Assembly: GCF_905115235.1 (NCBI RefSeq)
Contig: NC_051851.1
Span: 68,383,559 to 68,447,558 of the forward strand
DNA from: Hermetia illucens
Lineage: Eukaryota; Arthropoda; Insecta; Diptera; Stratiomyidae
Direction: 5' to 3'
DNA length: 64,000 bases
Of the stretch, positions 43,640 through 54,917 are shown in pieces; position 1 is the stretch's first letter; each line of letters opens with the position of its first letter. The notes under the pieces were generated by a model. That model saw only the letters and a list, made by a program, of their open reading frames with translations, was not told the DNA's origin and searched no databases. Made by a program: the position numbers and the translations under genes.

Positions 43640-44670
43640 TGCAACACCTATAAGAGGGAGATGGATGTCGCAATAGAAGCAGTCAACAGAGATCCTGGAG
43701 ATGAAAAATCAACAAATGATCTTCACAATCACCTAAAGAACGTTATCATAAATACGACCACAAACATACTTGGCCTCAGCTGCAAGAAAAGTCGAAACAT
43801 ACAACATCGGAACATCATCGAATGTAAGCTAGCAACGGAACGGAAGAATACTGCATACCGAGTAATATTGCATTCTTAAAGGACGCGGGCACGCGCAGAG
43901 ACTTATCCCGAACTCCGGCGAGCGGAAAGCGACTTCACAGACGGGAAAGGAAGCCTGGGAGAATCAACAGTTCTGTGAGCACGCAAAGTACTGGGAGAAA
44001 CCGCACCAGGTAAGGAAGTTTTACCTACAAGTCAGCCTCAAGTCAGGATGAAGCCTTAGACACCTCGATGTTCATCCTGCTGAGACAAAGAGGGAAATCT
44101 GATTTCCAAAAGAATGAGCATATTGGAGCGATGGGTTGAGTATATTGATGAACTACTGAACAACCAAAACATCGGCGAGTTGAAGGACTCTCCAACTGAA
44201 GACGACGGACAAATACTGCCACCACCAAGTATAGAAAAAACAGTCCGTCATTATCTGTTCCATACATAAAAAGGGGGACATCACGCAGTGCAGCAATTTT
44301 AGAGGTATCACGTTGCTGAGTACCACTTATAAGATATTCTCCGTTATCTTATTAGGCCGGATAGCCCCATACGCCCACAACATCATTGGCCCATACCAAA
44401 GAGGCTTTACTCCAGGCAAATCAGCAACAGATCAGATTTTCTATCTGCGGCAAGCGATGGAAAAACTGTTGGAATATGGACATCAGTCGTACCATCTTTC
44501 CATCGACTTTAAAGCCACCTATGATAGCATAGCCAGGGTAAAGCTGTACACGGCCATGAGAGAATTCGGTATCCCGACGAAATTAATAAGACTGACTAGG
44601 CTAATTATGAGCCAAAAAGCAGTAGGATCACTCTCAAAACTATTCGACATCAACAATAGTCTACGACAAC
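43640..44670 (+). mobile_element. RTE-type LINE relic E
   Basis: Plus-strand pieces of the family at 19275-22397. 43661-43879 has VNRDPGDEKSTNDLHNHLKN (EN-RT linker). 44313-44711 has LSTTYKIFSVILLGRIAPYA, PYQRGFTPGKSATDQIFYLR and FGIPTKLIRLTRL. Frameshifts and a deletion separate the two. It is cut at about 44671, where a foldback arm begins. Confidence 0.75.
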
Positions 44671-45115
44671 GCTTCAGGTATGAAAGATTTTGTTTAACGA
44701 TGAGTGCATGATAGTTCCGCGTGTGCATAGTTAAAGATTCATCTCGACCCTACCACTTAAAGATTTATTTACAGAAAAAAAAAATACCTGTATGGCATTG
44801 CGGAAACCGGAAGCTGAATGGTTCAAAGGTTTTGTGTCATTCTTTTATAAAGCCATTTGAGGGGACATTTGTCCCATTAGTAGCTCGCACGTAATATACT
44901 CATATATTATGTGAGAATATCCACTTTCGCATGATATTAACATTCAAAGTTTTGAATTTGCAAAGAAGGGACAACTTTGACCAATTATAACTTTGTCAGT
45001 AATAGTACGATTTCCATCAAACTTAGTAGTATCATGCTCTATGTTATAGCCTAAATTGTTGCAAAATTCGTGGTCCTAGGATGAACTTAAGGGAGGTTTT
45101 TCAGCGAATTACGAG
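44671..45115. repeat. Foldback-family arms inserted at end of RTE relic
   Basis: CGCTTCAGGTATGAAAGATTT at 44671 and a fuller arm from about 44795 (GAAACCGGAAGCTGAATGG ... TTATAACTTTGTCAGTAAT) match the element at 5277-6080. Confidence 0.6.
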
Positions 45116-45554
45116 CGGGTGGTTGTAGTTCCCATAATATAGCCAGCTATAGGTATTGTATTTAAATCCCTCACGGCTTCCCTTGCTGTTCTGGGACTCT
45201 CACACAGATTCAAATCATGCAGAAATATATATAGCATTCTGCATAAGCGTTTGATGTTACGGAGAGCACAGTTAGATACTAGACAGCTACCACACCCCCC
45301 TTGCCCCTAAACGGGGGAAATCAGTGCGAGTATGCAGGATTTCAAATTGTTTTGTCCTTGAGCATGAGCGAGATGTAACAAAAATCCGATCAGCTGTGTT
45401 TGACATATCGCCCGGGCTTGCCAATGCATTAGTGAGATCGGCAAGTTTTTGCTTATGTATAAGTAAATACGTGATACAACTTTTTGCTATATGGGTGAGC
45501 ATGGCAGTAGGACCAGAATACCAAAAGCTCACCGATCTCTCTCTTACCAATACG

Positions 45555-45845
45555 ATTTGACGAAGATTATGCCTTTTCCTTGTTCAGCGTCTCTGATGTG
45601 TACAGCTAAGCTTCTGCAGCCCATTCGCAAGTGGGGTCATTTTAGTGTGGGTACTGCCTATAGTAGATCTATTGTGACGGAGAGTTCTCGACGGATTCTC
45701 CCACTAACCTACCATTGGTCACAGTATATCTAATAGGCAGTACCTACACTAAAATGCCCCGACTTGCAACTGCGTTGCAGAAGCTTATCTGTACACATTA
45801 GAGACGCGAAACAAGTACAATGCATAATATTCGTCAAATTGAACC
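45555..45845. repeat. Inverted repeat, ~130-bp arms
   Basis: Arms 45555-45685 and 45718-45845 are reverse complements (for example CATTTTAGTGTGGGTACTGCC against GGCAGTACCTACACTAAAATG; AAGCTTCTGCA against TGCAGAAGCTT), separated by about 30 bp. No genes. The flanks show no clear target duplication. Confidence 0.65.
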
Positions 45846-45943
45846 CTAAGAAGTATATGATGTCAACATCATATAAAGTTGACTTATATGAACGGCGGGG
45901 TCCATGGGGACATTTTAGTTTTCTTTTTATGGCTTTCTGGCTG

Positions 45944-46230
45944 GCATCCGGATGACTCAAGTGGTTAGAGCTAGGTGGAAGGTCGGGGTTCAAATCTCAC
46001 TGGTGGCAGAGGGATTTGTTATCGTGATTGGATGTCGGATACCAGTCGACTCAGCTGTGAATACCTACCTGAGTTAAATCAGGGTTATCATCTCGGGCGA
46101 GTGCAATGCTGACTACATTGCCTCCTACAGTGTACTGTAGTGCACCATGACGGTCTTGAATGATGTGTTCTAACATACTTCAAGGCCCTGATTCGATATG
46201 GATTGTTGTTGTTATTATTTTTTCGTTTTA
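45944..46230 (+). repeat. tRNA-derived SINE, copy 2
   Basis: The tRNA-like head is more complete than in copy 1: ACTCAAGTGGTTAGAGC (A box) and GGGGTTCAAATCTC (B box at about 45990). It has the same body (CAGTCGACTCAGCTGTGAAT, TGACTACATTGCCTCCTACA) and a GTTGTTATTATT tail near 46205-46230. RNA polymerase III would start at the head. Confidence 0.75.
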
Positions 46231-46454
46231 ATTATTTTTTAATAGACCTTGCGGGTAGTAACCAATATAATATACATGCGTGTACCTGGGTACTTGCGGT
46301 TTTTAATTTACGTGCATAACATATATATATATATGCTTTTATGCACCGAGTAAAGTGAAAATGTGTGAAGATCCTTTAGATCAATTTAATTGTGGATAGA
46401 GAGTTTCTCACATAAGATGAACACAAAACGTTTATACTCGATGCGCCCAGTTTT

Positions 46455-46600
46455 CCTTAAAATTGATAGAGCAGTAGCTTACTCCAAACTACAATATAGC
46501 TTTGTACTGATGAAGGGGGTAAGTTGCTTCCGAAATATATATCTACACTGAAAAATAAAAATTGTAGTTTGGAGTAAGCTACGGGTCTATCAATTTTAGG
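46455..46600 (+). ncRNA. Inverted repeat enclosing a hammerhead-ribozyme-like motif
   Basis: Forty-base inverted repeats (46455-46494 and 46561-46600) enclose a hammerhead-like core: CTGATGA at 46507-46513, a possible stem II, and GAAA at 46532-46535. A very short AT stem III follows, then ATC as the expected NUH cleavage triplet. TACA follows and can pair with the TGTA just before the core as stem I. The first stem II position would be an A-C mismatch, which weakens the call. Penelope-like elements are known to carry minimal hammerheads in their terminal regions, so this is probably such a terminus. Activity is unproven. Confidence 0.4.
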
Positions 46601-47519
<919 letters not shown>

Positions 47520-47800
47520 ACCATTTCAGTGTTTTCACCAAATATCATACATATATCATCATTGTGATTGGAAAACAATGCATCACTGCTCCAATTCTGC
47601 ACTCATAGACAAAAGATGCTTTCTTTCTTATCCTTATTTCCTTGACTACCTAAGAGTAAGTTTTTACCTAGGTTAGTATTTTCAGTATAGAAAGCTACTG
47701 ATATACTTATCTGTTGTAGTTCAATATCTCAGCATACCATTGGAGATAACTCATTGCTTATACTATACAAGTAGGCTGTCTGAAAAGTCGGCTGCAAAAT

Positions 47801-47834
47801 TGCACCCGGAAATCTAATGAGGTATGTATAAATA
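47801..47834 (+). promoter_or_regulatory. MRE and TATA box of tandem copy 1
   Basis: TGCACCC (MRE, 47801-47807) and TATAAATA (47827-47834). The MRE keeps the core but has C where other copies have A. Confidence 0.6.
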
Positions 47835-47928
47835 AGATTTCATGGGGGTTAGGAAATGCATAATTCAAGTAAACGTCGCAGAGATTCAAATCAACGAGTT
47901 TTCATTCTCTAAACATTTTCCGTTCACA

Positions 47929-48116
47929 ATGGGTTGTCCAAAGTGCTACCACCAATTTTTTAATAACTTTGTTCTATTTACTTCATTTGTACACTAACTT
48001 ATTGTATAGATTGTAAGTGCCCAGCACAGAAGTGCGGATCAGAACAATGCAAATGTGACGCCTGCTGCAATTGCCCATGCAAAGGAACAGATACAAAAGA
48101 GAAATGCTGTAAATAA
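47929..48116 (+). pseudogene. Metallothionein, MGCPKC type, splice donor deleted
   Basis: The ATG at 47929 opens MGCPKCY, but the exon 1 end and the GT donor (AAAG|GTAAAC in the sister copies) are missing. The sequence passes directly from TGCTAC to CACCAATTTTTT, a deletion of about 22 bp relative to 52475. Reading on gives a stop after about 22 codons. Exon 2 (48010-48116) is intact, with acceptor GTATAG and reading DCKCPAQKCGSEQCKC to EKCCK-stop. Promoter and AATAAA (48156-48161) are also intact, so a transcript could still be made but not spliced normally. Most likely a recent pseudogene. Confidence 0.8.
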
Positions 48117-48479
48117 GGTCATTGATGATGGTGCTTCACTCCAGTTTTTTTTGTGAATAAAAGATACGGAAAATTATTTTATATAAAGTTAATTGTATAA
48201 AATTAAAAAAATATATATAATAATAATTTTTGGATATACTAATGATTTCTGCTATGAATACCATACTGAACTGTTAATTTATTTGTGAGAATAAATTCTG
48301 GAATTGATTAAAAAAGTGAAAATATTTAATGTCTACTTACATTCTACAGGTGACTTAATTTTAACCTTCTGCTTTCATATCATGGACTTTAGTTGTGACC
48401 CAGAATACCCATGATATTATATTTTGTTGGAATATTATTCTTTCTCTTAGAATAGAGTTACGTGAAAACAACGTGGATT

Positions 48480-49080
48480 CTGGGTCACCTCGAGCAGCAG
48501 ACGATACTTACTTAGGACCCGGTTATGATCAGTCAAGGACAAAAAAGAATGTACTGAAAAAGGCGGCATTTATAAGATCTCCTGTCCAGACTGCGACAAG
48601 ATTTACCTAGGGCAAACAAAAGAACTAGTCCACACCAGGATATTAGAACACTTAAAGGAGGCCGAATCTGCTAAAAATAAGAATAACCCACATATAAGGT
48701 CCGCGGTGGCCAGACACATAATAGAGCAGGGACACCATTTGTCATTGGACAACGTCAATATCTTGAGGGAGGAGAACGACGTTAGGAGACTAGATTCCTA
48801 CGAGAGTCTCTACCTCCCGAAAATTCCCCACGGAAAAAGGTTAAACACGGACATGGGCAACAACTTTTCCACCTTGGTGGAAGTTTAAGGAGAAGAATAG
48901 AAGCCTAATTGAGATATTATAATCACAAGAACAGGTATAAAAACCTAAATGGGCGAACATTTTTTCAGAAGATAAAAACACGGATGAAGGCGCAGTTGGT
49001 CCCCGAAATACACATTTGTTCAAATTAGATACTTTTAGCCAATAAAACGGAAAAATATCTTCCAAGGCAATCTTTCATTT
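48480..49080 (+). mobile_element. Penelope-like element 3' fragment with GIY-YIG endonuclease
   Basis: An open frame from about 48529 to the stop at 48886-48888 encodes the Penelope-type C-terminal endonuclease: GGIYKISCPDCDKIYLGQT (GIY...YLG), then HTRILEHL, and a conserved SYESLYLPKI end. The reverse transcriptase is absent, so it is 5'-truncated. The trailing sequence (GGATGAAGGCGCAGTTGGTC then CCCCGAAATACACATTTGTT) looks like the hammerhead-like end of such elements: GAAA at 49005-49008 and AACA/TGTT as stem I, but the core reads CGGATGA in place of CTGATGA. It interrupts one copy of the tandem metallothionein segment. Confidence 0.75.
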
Positions 49081-49539
49081 TAACATTGTTGAGTTTCTAT
49101 AAGACTCTGTAGACAAGCTGGCAAATAGTCATGGAGTAGAGGGTATATTCCTATCACAAAAGAACTTCCAGACTGAAACCTTACTTTTTCACCTTTGCTT
49201 GATAATTTTTCATAGCAGTTGCATGGGAAGTTATTATCATCTTTCTGTATTCTACATCTGTATTCTGGAAAAATGTCAGTCGGAAGGATCTCTGTAGATT
49301 GTCCAGTAACTGCAGATATGAATGCGCCCCTGGAAGAACACATATTAAAATTCTCTAAAAGAGGCATACAATTCAGGGATGTTTTCTTAAAAGTAGGATT
49401 ACGCTTAATTTACTGGTATTTAAAATGTGTGAATGAAAATATTGTCCTTCGTCGTTGGGTAAAACCTTGGTTCATGTTTGAGACGCATTCCACATTTTGA
49501 ACCCAAAGCTCTTTGCTTTCAGACTATTAATGAATATTC

Positions 49540-51250
49540 AGATCCATAGGCGGTCATTCACATAGGAAATCCTCCATGTAATCCGGTTCTTCATTACAGG
49601 ACACGTTTCAACTTGAATATTTTCTATTCTGAACATATGTCCAGCTAGTGCATTATGGCCTATCAAAATGCGTACAATATTCCTGCTTTTCGACAGGATA
49701 TCCTTTGCGATACGCATGTTCCGCACTAACAGGAAAAGTTTGGTGTGTCTAGCAACATTTAGCAACATTTTTGAAGATAGCCTTAGTCAATGCTACTGGT
49801 ACTCCAATTGCTGGTTCCAGTTGCGTCATGGGGGAGATTCAACCCTCTAAAGCATCCAAGATTTCATTTCCCTCTACGCCTCAATGACCAGGAATCGAGA
49901 GTAGTTCCACCGTATTGAATCTAGAAATACAGTTCATCAATCACACAGTTTGCCGCCCTTAGGATCACATATACTTCGCTTCGGAAGTTTAACCAGTCAT
50001 CGTTGTTATTGCTTTTGCAAGTGCGGTTCAGAAGTCGCCTGGTTGATTTCCTGAGTTTTTGCAGTTCCCGGTTCCACCAAGGAGCCGCTTTACCGCTTTC
50101 GCCTCAGTAAATAGGATAAACCTCTTCATAGCACTCTAAAAATGTGCAGTTCAGAGTTTCCAATTCATCTTCAAGCGCCAAAGGAGTGCTTAGTCGCCTA
50201 GGGAGCTGTACTTTATTGCCAAGAAGTTCATTGAACTTTGTCCAATTCACTTTGCTAGGAGTCCGTCTTTGCATTGCAAACTGTTCGCCCGCAATAGTCT
50301 GATTAAATTCTAGGTATCGCTGATCTGACAGTGAGACTTTGTCTAGCACCCGCCAGTGTGCAAGCAACTCTAACACTTTCGAAGTTCAGATTGTTAGGTC
50401 AATTACTTCATTTCGTCACGGTCCCAAGAACGTACGTTTGCAGTCATGAGACCAACTGAAGTGATGAAATCTAATAGCATCTCTCCTCTGTGATTGCATT
50501 TGCTACTGCCCCAACAAATATTTGAGCGTTCGCATCGCACCTACCAGTTTGATACCACTTTATTCTGCCTACGCAACCAAATCAGAACCATAGGGGAAAT
50601 GAGCAGAGGCGACTATGCTATTTTTCCTCTCGCCATTAATCTGGTATTGTCGACAACTGTAGTTAGTCTTGACATAAGATACAAGCTTTCTTTCTTTTGG
50701 ATCTTGCATAGTAAAGGATCCTACCCAGTTTACCAATTCAATACCGTAGATTCTACTAAATCAAACCCTCTTCCACCAGAGAGCAGTCCCGCAGCTTTGC
50801 CAGCATCGGTACCAACAGATATCAGAAGGCATGCTGCAGGATAACTTGACCAATCTTTATGTTTTTCGACATAAATTTAGTCTAATGCGTAATGGAAAAT
50901 AGAAGCATATGTCTCGGTCGGCGTGTGACGGATTTTCCTTCACACAATACCTCCAGAAACTCGATCCCCTCGTGTTTGATTTCTCTGAGAATAGCCGCAC
51001 TTAAAGGTACAGCAGTTCCCATGTCCTCATCCATGAAAGGTCTCATGTCATCACGCAGGCCATTGGTGTGTTTTTCACTTAACACCTTCACTGGTTTGCG
51101 GTGTCCCGTTTGCATAGATCTGGTCACACAAAGTGGCCCCCATAAGGGGGTTCCGCCACAAACCTTCTGTGCACAGCTCCATTGCGGGAGGGCGCACTTA
51201 AAGTGTTGAAATGTTCTCTATTTTGTGTAAGTAGAAGACAATCATTGTTC
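49540..51250 (-). mobile_element. LOA/I-like LINE relic with RT deleted
   Basis: Minus-strand order: decayed endonuclease (about 50880-50340, with VASAHFPYGSD, a DANAH-type block, RGEMLLDFITSVGLMTANV and VIDLTI), then the linker PWWNRELQKLRKSTRRLL (about 50090-50040). Next comes an RNase H piece with an IPGHxGVEGNE-like motif (about 49870) and the C-terminal ILIGHNALAGHMFRI (49640-49690). The whole RT core is missing between linker and RNase H. It is related to, but diverged from, the intact element at 13742-19191. Confidence 0.6.
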
Positions 51251-52084
51251 TTCCCTTTCAAAGTGGAAATGACAATCATAATAGGAGATATGATTGAATT
51301 TAAATTTCTCTAGGAAAAAGTGGAGCACCATATGATGACTTCCCCTGAGCACATTCAAATTCTTTTCGTCCAATTCGAACACCAAGTTGAAACCCTCCAC
51401 GTTTATAGATTTGTCCTTCCTGGCATTCATGCCCGGGTTTTGTTCACTCAACATGCGGATGATGTCCTCTGCCTTCCTTCGAGGGCGCCGTAAGCAACAT
51501 CCGATATGTTCTGTCCTGCGCAGCTCAGTGTTGGCAATAGTGAACTTGGGCCGACCGCCAGAAATGAAAGCCGGGATTACCTGTTACTTTAAGACAGCGT
51601 CATCAGTGCACTCCAAATGGAGAAGCTCATCTCGAAAACCTTGATCGCTAAGTTTCGGTTTCGTTCCAGGCTTCAATTTTTTTTCACAGGCATTCCCGGA
51701 GGGTGGTAAATTTTCCCTGCGACATTTTGCCATCCTTGGAGGAAACTCCCACGGCAGCAGACAGAACTGAGGCTGCAGCCTGAATGGCGTTTTGTTTTTC
51801 ACAGGGAAGACTACCATTTCCGGCCTTTTTATGGAGAAAAGTAGGCAATGCTCGGCGCCATCCATGCTGCTGTCGTCTACGGGTTCATGATGTGCTGGGA
51901 ATAATACGTGCAATACGGTCCATCTTTTCGGCATTAATTATATTGGTTTACCACTTTATAACCGAGCCCCAACGGATCCTCTTGTTGACCAGATTCTATG
52001 AGCAGTGTTCTTTGAAGAAAGAAGAAAATAGGCATTGTCTTTTTGAGAAGTCTGACTATATTAATCAATGCGTAATGTGTAATT
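51251..52084 (-). other. Unassigned, possibly ORF1 region of the adjacent LINE relic
   Basis: Minus-strand frames 51242-51454 (NVEGFNLVFELDEKNLNVLR) and 51584-51934 are protein-like. They lie where ORF1 of the LOA-type relic would be, but I see no diagnostic motif. Confidence 0.3.
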
Positions 52085-52346
52085 TTTCATATTAGGGTTT
52101 TCATTAAATATATATATCATTGTTGTGATTGCTTCATATTGTTTTGGAAAACAATGTAACACGCCTCCAATTTTGCATTTCCTTTACTACCTAAGAGTAA
52201 GTGTTTACTTTGTTTAGTAATATCAGTATAGTAAGCTGCTGATATGCTTATCTGTTGAAGCTTAGTATCTCAGCATACCATTGCAGATAACTCATTGCTT
52301 ACACTATACAACTGCTATATGCTGTCTGAAAAGTTGGCTGCAAAAT

Positions 52347-52380
52347 TGCACACGGAAATCTAATGAGGTATGTATAAATA
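52347..52380 (+). promoter_or_regulatory. MRE and TATA box of tandem copy 2
   Basis: TGCACAC (52347-52353, followed by GGAAATC) and TATAAATA (52373-52380), about 95 bp before the ATG. Confidence 0.65.
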
Positions 52381-52474
52381 AGATTTCACGGGGGTTGGGA
52401 AATGCATAATTCAAGTAAACGTCGCAGAGATTCAAATCAACGATTTTGCATTCTCTAAAAAGTTTCCGTTCATA

Positions 52475-52677
52475 ATGGGTTGTCCAAAGTGCTGCAAAGG
52501 TAAACATAGCTATTTCCACACCATTTTTTAAAAAAAATTTATTTATTATTATTATTTACTTATTGTATAGATTGTAAGTGTCCATCAGAGAAGTGCGGAT
52601 CAGAACAATGCAAATGTGACGCGTGCTGCAATTGCCCATGCAAAGGAGCAGATACAAAAGAAAAATGCTGTAAATAA
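52475..52677 (+). CDS. Metallothionein, MGCPKC type, tandem copy 2 (43 aa)
   Basis: Exon 1 is 52475-52499 (MGCPKCCK), the intron is 52500-52570 (GTAAAC...GTATAG), and exon 2 is 52571-52677 ending EKCCK-stop. All 14 cysteines are present, including Cys7. Variable positions read PSEKC, SEQC and GADT. Promoter, splice sites and AATAAA (52717-52722) are all intact, making this the most complete member of its subfamily in the window. Expected role: cytosolic metal binding, induced through MTF-1 at the MRE. Confidence 0.92.
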
Positions 52678-52716
52678 AGGCATTGATGATGGTGCTTCAC
52701 TCCAGTTTTTTTTGTG

Positions 52717-52722
52717 AATAAA
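52717..52722 (+). terminator. Polyadenylation signal of tandem copy 2
   Basis: AATAAA 40 bp after the stop codon. The same position in copy 1 is 48156-48161. Confidence 0.6.
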
Positions 52723-53620
52723 AGATACGGAAAATTATTTTATATAAAGTTAATTGTATAAAATTAAAAAAATATATATATCATAATAATAATGTTTGGA
52801 TATACTAATGATTTCTGCTATGAATACCATACTGAACTGTTAATTTATTTGTGAGAATAAATTCTGGAATTGATTAAAAAAGTGAAAATATTTAATGTCT
52901 ACTTACAGTCTACAGGTTACTTAATTTTAACCTTCGTTGGCTCTAGTTGCGAGCCAGAATACCCCTGATATTTTATTTTGTTCGAATATTATTCTTTCTA
53001 GTAGAATAAAGTTAAGTGAAAACAACTTTATGAGTCAACAATCTAATGATGTCGAATGATCATCTATTAACATTTTAGAGTATCTATAAGTGTCTATAAA
53101 CAAATCATCGACCTCGAAACTTACCGGAATCAGTAAGCTGACGAATGACAGAGGAATAGTGTGTAATATTCGAATTGTCGATCCGGGTGGATAATTTTAT
53201 CAGGTATTTCGCCCTATTCTTATCACAAAAAAACGTCCAGACTGAGTCCTACTTTTTCACCTTTGCTTGATAATGTAGATTTTCTGCAACCTTTCATAGC
53301 AATTGCATGAGAAGTTAGTATCATCTTTCTATATTGTATTTAATTATAATACCATTATTGAAAAATGTTGGTCCGAAGGAACTTTGTAGATTGTCCAGCA
53401 ACTATATGAACAACCTCTAGGCAGAACACATACTAGAAATTTCCACAGGAAGCATAAAATTGAGGAATGTTTCTTTAAAAGTAGGATATTTTTAATCCAA
53501 AAGATGTGAATCAGAATATTGTCCTCGGTCATTTGTTAAAACCTTTGTTCATGTTTGAGATATATTCCTCATTTTGAACCCACAGCTCTTTACTTTCGGA
53601 TTATTAATGACTGTTCCCTG

Positions 53621-54242
53621 TTCTGGAAGTTCATGTGATGGTACATCAATTGATGCAGTGGCTAGCCATTTCATGGGGTAGGCTCCGCATAAGGACAGGT
53701 AGGAGAGCCTCCATGCTCCAAACAAAGATTCTGCAAAATTTGGTCTGCCGAGCTATTATTGGAGTTTTACGGAATGCGTCATGCCTGCGGAACTACGTTG
53801 AAAATAAATGCTGTCAAAAAACTAAAAAGTATAGAGCATGTAGATGAAACGTGAATCCATCCTCCACGTATTCTTCCTATTATACCACTGTGAACAGTGC
53901 AGAGGGTTATTGTAACAGTTAGCTTTGTGGCCATAGGGGTGCACTTGTTGAAAACTAAGTTTCTTATGCGTGGTATAGGAATGTTTAATAGGTCCACAGA
54001 AACTGCATAACATTTTTTGAACATGTGTCGATGGAGAACCACAAATCATATTTCGCGTTGCTACCTTTGGGGGGTTTACAATGGCTTTCCAATGCCCTTG
54101 CAATATTTATGAAATCGCTATTGAAACATCGTTGATGTCCAGAGTAGTCTCCAGTAATGTCGTCAGTAATCTGTATCGGCAACCCCATGTCTGGACTCAA
54201 CCAGGGGAGTAGAGAGAATCCGCACTTAGGGTGGAAGTTACA
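53621..54242. other. Unassigned sequence
   Basis: Minus-strand frames at 53822-54263 contain LCSFCGPIKHSYTTHKK, a possible CxxC/H cluster. I cannot name the family; probably a transposon fragment. Confidence 0.25.
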
Positions 54243-54549
54243 CTTGCTTTTTAAGGTTTGCAAAACAAAACCTTATTCAATGTCCGTCTGTCTGTCTGTC
54301 ACACACGCTTTTCTCAGAAACGGCTATACCGATTGACACGAAATTTGGTGAGAAGGTGGGAACTGTGAACGCCCAGACATGCAGTGAGGATATCACTCAC
54401 GTTGAGATTAGGGGGGAAGGGGGGTCCCCATACATGCAAAAGAGGGGTGTCAAATTTTTGTTCACCAAATATAGTCATGTTGGGTATCAAATCAAAGGCA
54501 GACGCTTGTTATAAAAGCGGGGAATGGGAGGGGTGGAAATTGATGATTT
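54243..54549. repeat. Interspersed repeat, left part, split by the LTR element
   Basis: Begins with a small hairpin (AAGGTTTGCAAAACAAAACCTT), then a (GTCT)n run and AACGGCTATACCGATTGACA with CGAAATTTGGTGAG. The same end occurs inverted at about 62340-62545. The remainder of this copy continues after the LTR element (60324-60790), ending with foldback-type sequence CTTCATACCTGAAGC-like and GACTTGTTT. Confidence 0.55.
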
Positions 54550-54855
54550 TTAAGTATTTATCCAATAATAAATACATATATTATAATAAACATTTATAAG
54601 GCGCTTTTATCCATTTGCTGTATAGTTTAAATATTCACAAGAAAAACTGAACTTGTATTGTTGCTTCTCAAACGTTAGAGGCAGAAAAGACGTCTCACTT
54701 CATTTGTTTCTTTTCTGCCCCTAACTCATGGCACACTCGCCGGTCCTCCACTCCCGTGTCGTGTTCCGCAAAGTGGATAGATCCGCGCCATCTATTCGTT
54801 GGCACTCGCAACATTCGAAATAAATTTCGAATGCCGCGAATCCTGCCGCGCCACA
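54550..54855 (-). repeat. 3' LTR
   Basis: 306 bp, nearly identical to 60018-60323. On the element's strand it starts TGTGGCGCGG. Confidence 0.85.
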
Positions 54856-54917
54856 TCACTCCGCCCCCAGTTGAAACCTAGGGGTTTCGGCGACTGATCC
54901 CCGAACTTCGTTCGCCG

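Larger units (their letters stand above)
47520..49530 (+). repeat. Tandem metallothionein segment, copy 1
   Basis: Shared with 52085-53620. The common parts are the upstream TATATATCATCATTGTGATTG-like stretch, the promoter and gene, the 3' flank (TACTAATGATTTCTGCTATG), the GAATATTATTCTTTCT block, and a distal part with TACTTTTTCACCTTTGCTTG (49184 and 53249). In this copy about 600 bp (48480-49080) carrying a Penelope-like fragment lie in the middle and are absent from the other. Confidence 0.8.
52085..53620 (+). repeat. Tandem metallothionein segment, copy 2
   Basis: Counterpart of 47520-49530 without the Penelope-like fragment. The gene and 3' UTR are nearly identical to copy 1, including GGAAAATTATTTTATATAAA after the poly(A) signal. 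It drifts more in the distal part. Confidence 0.8.
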
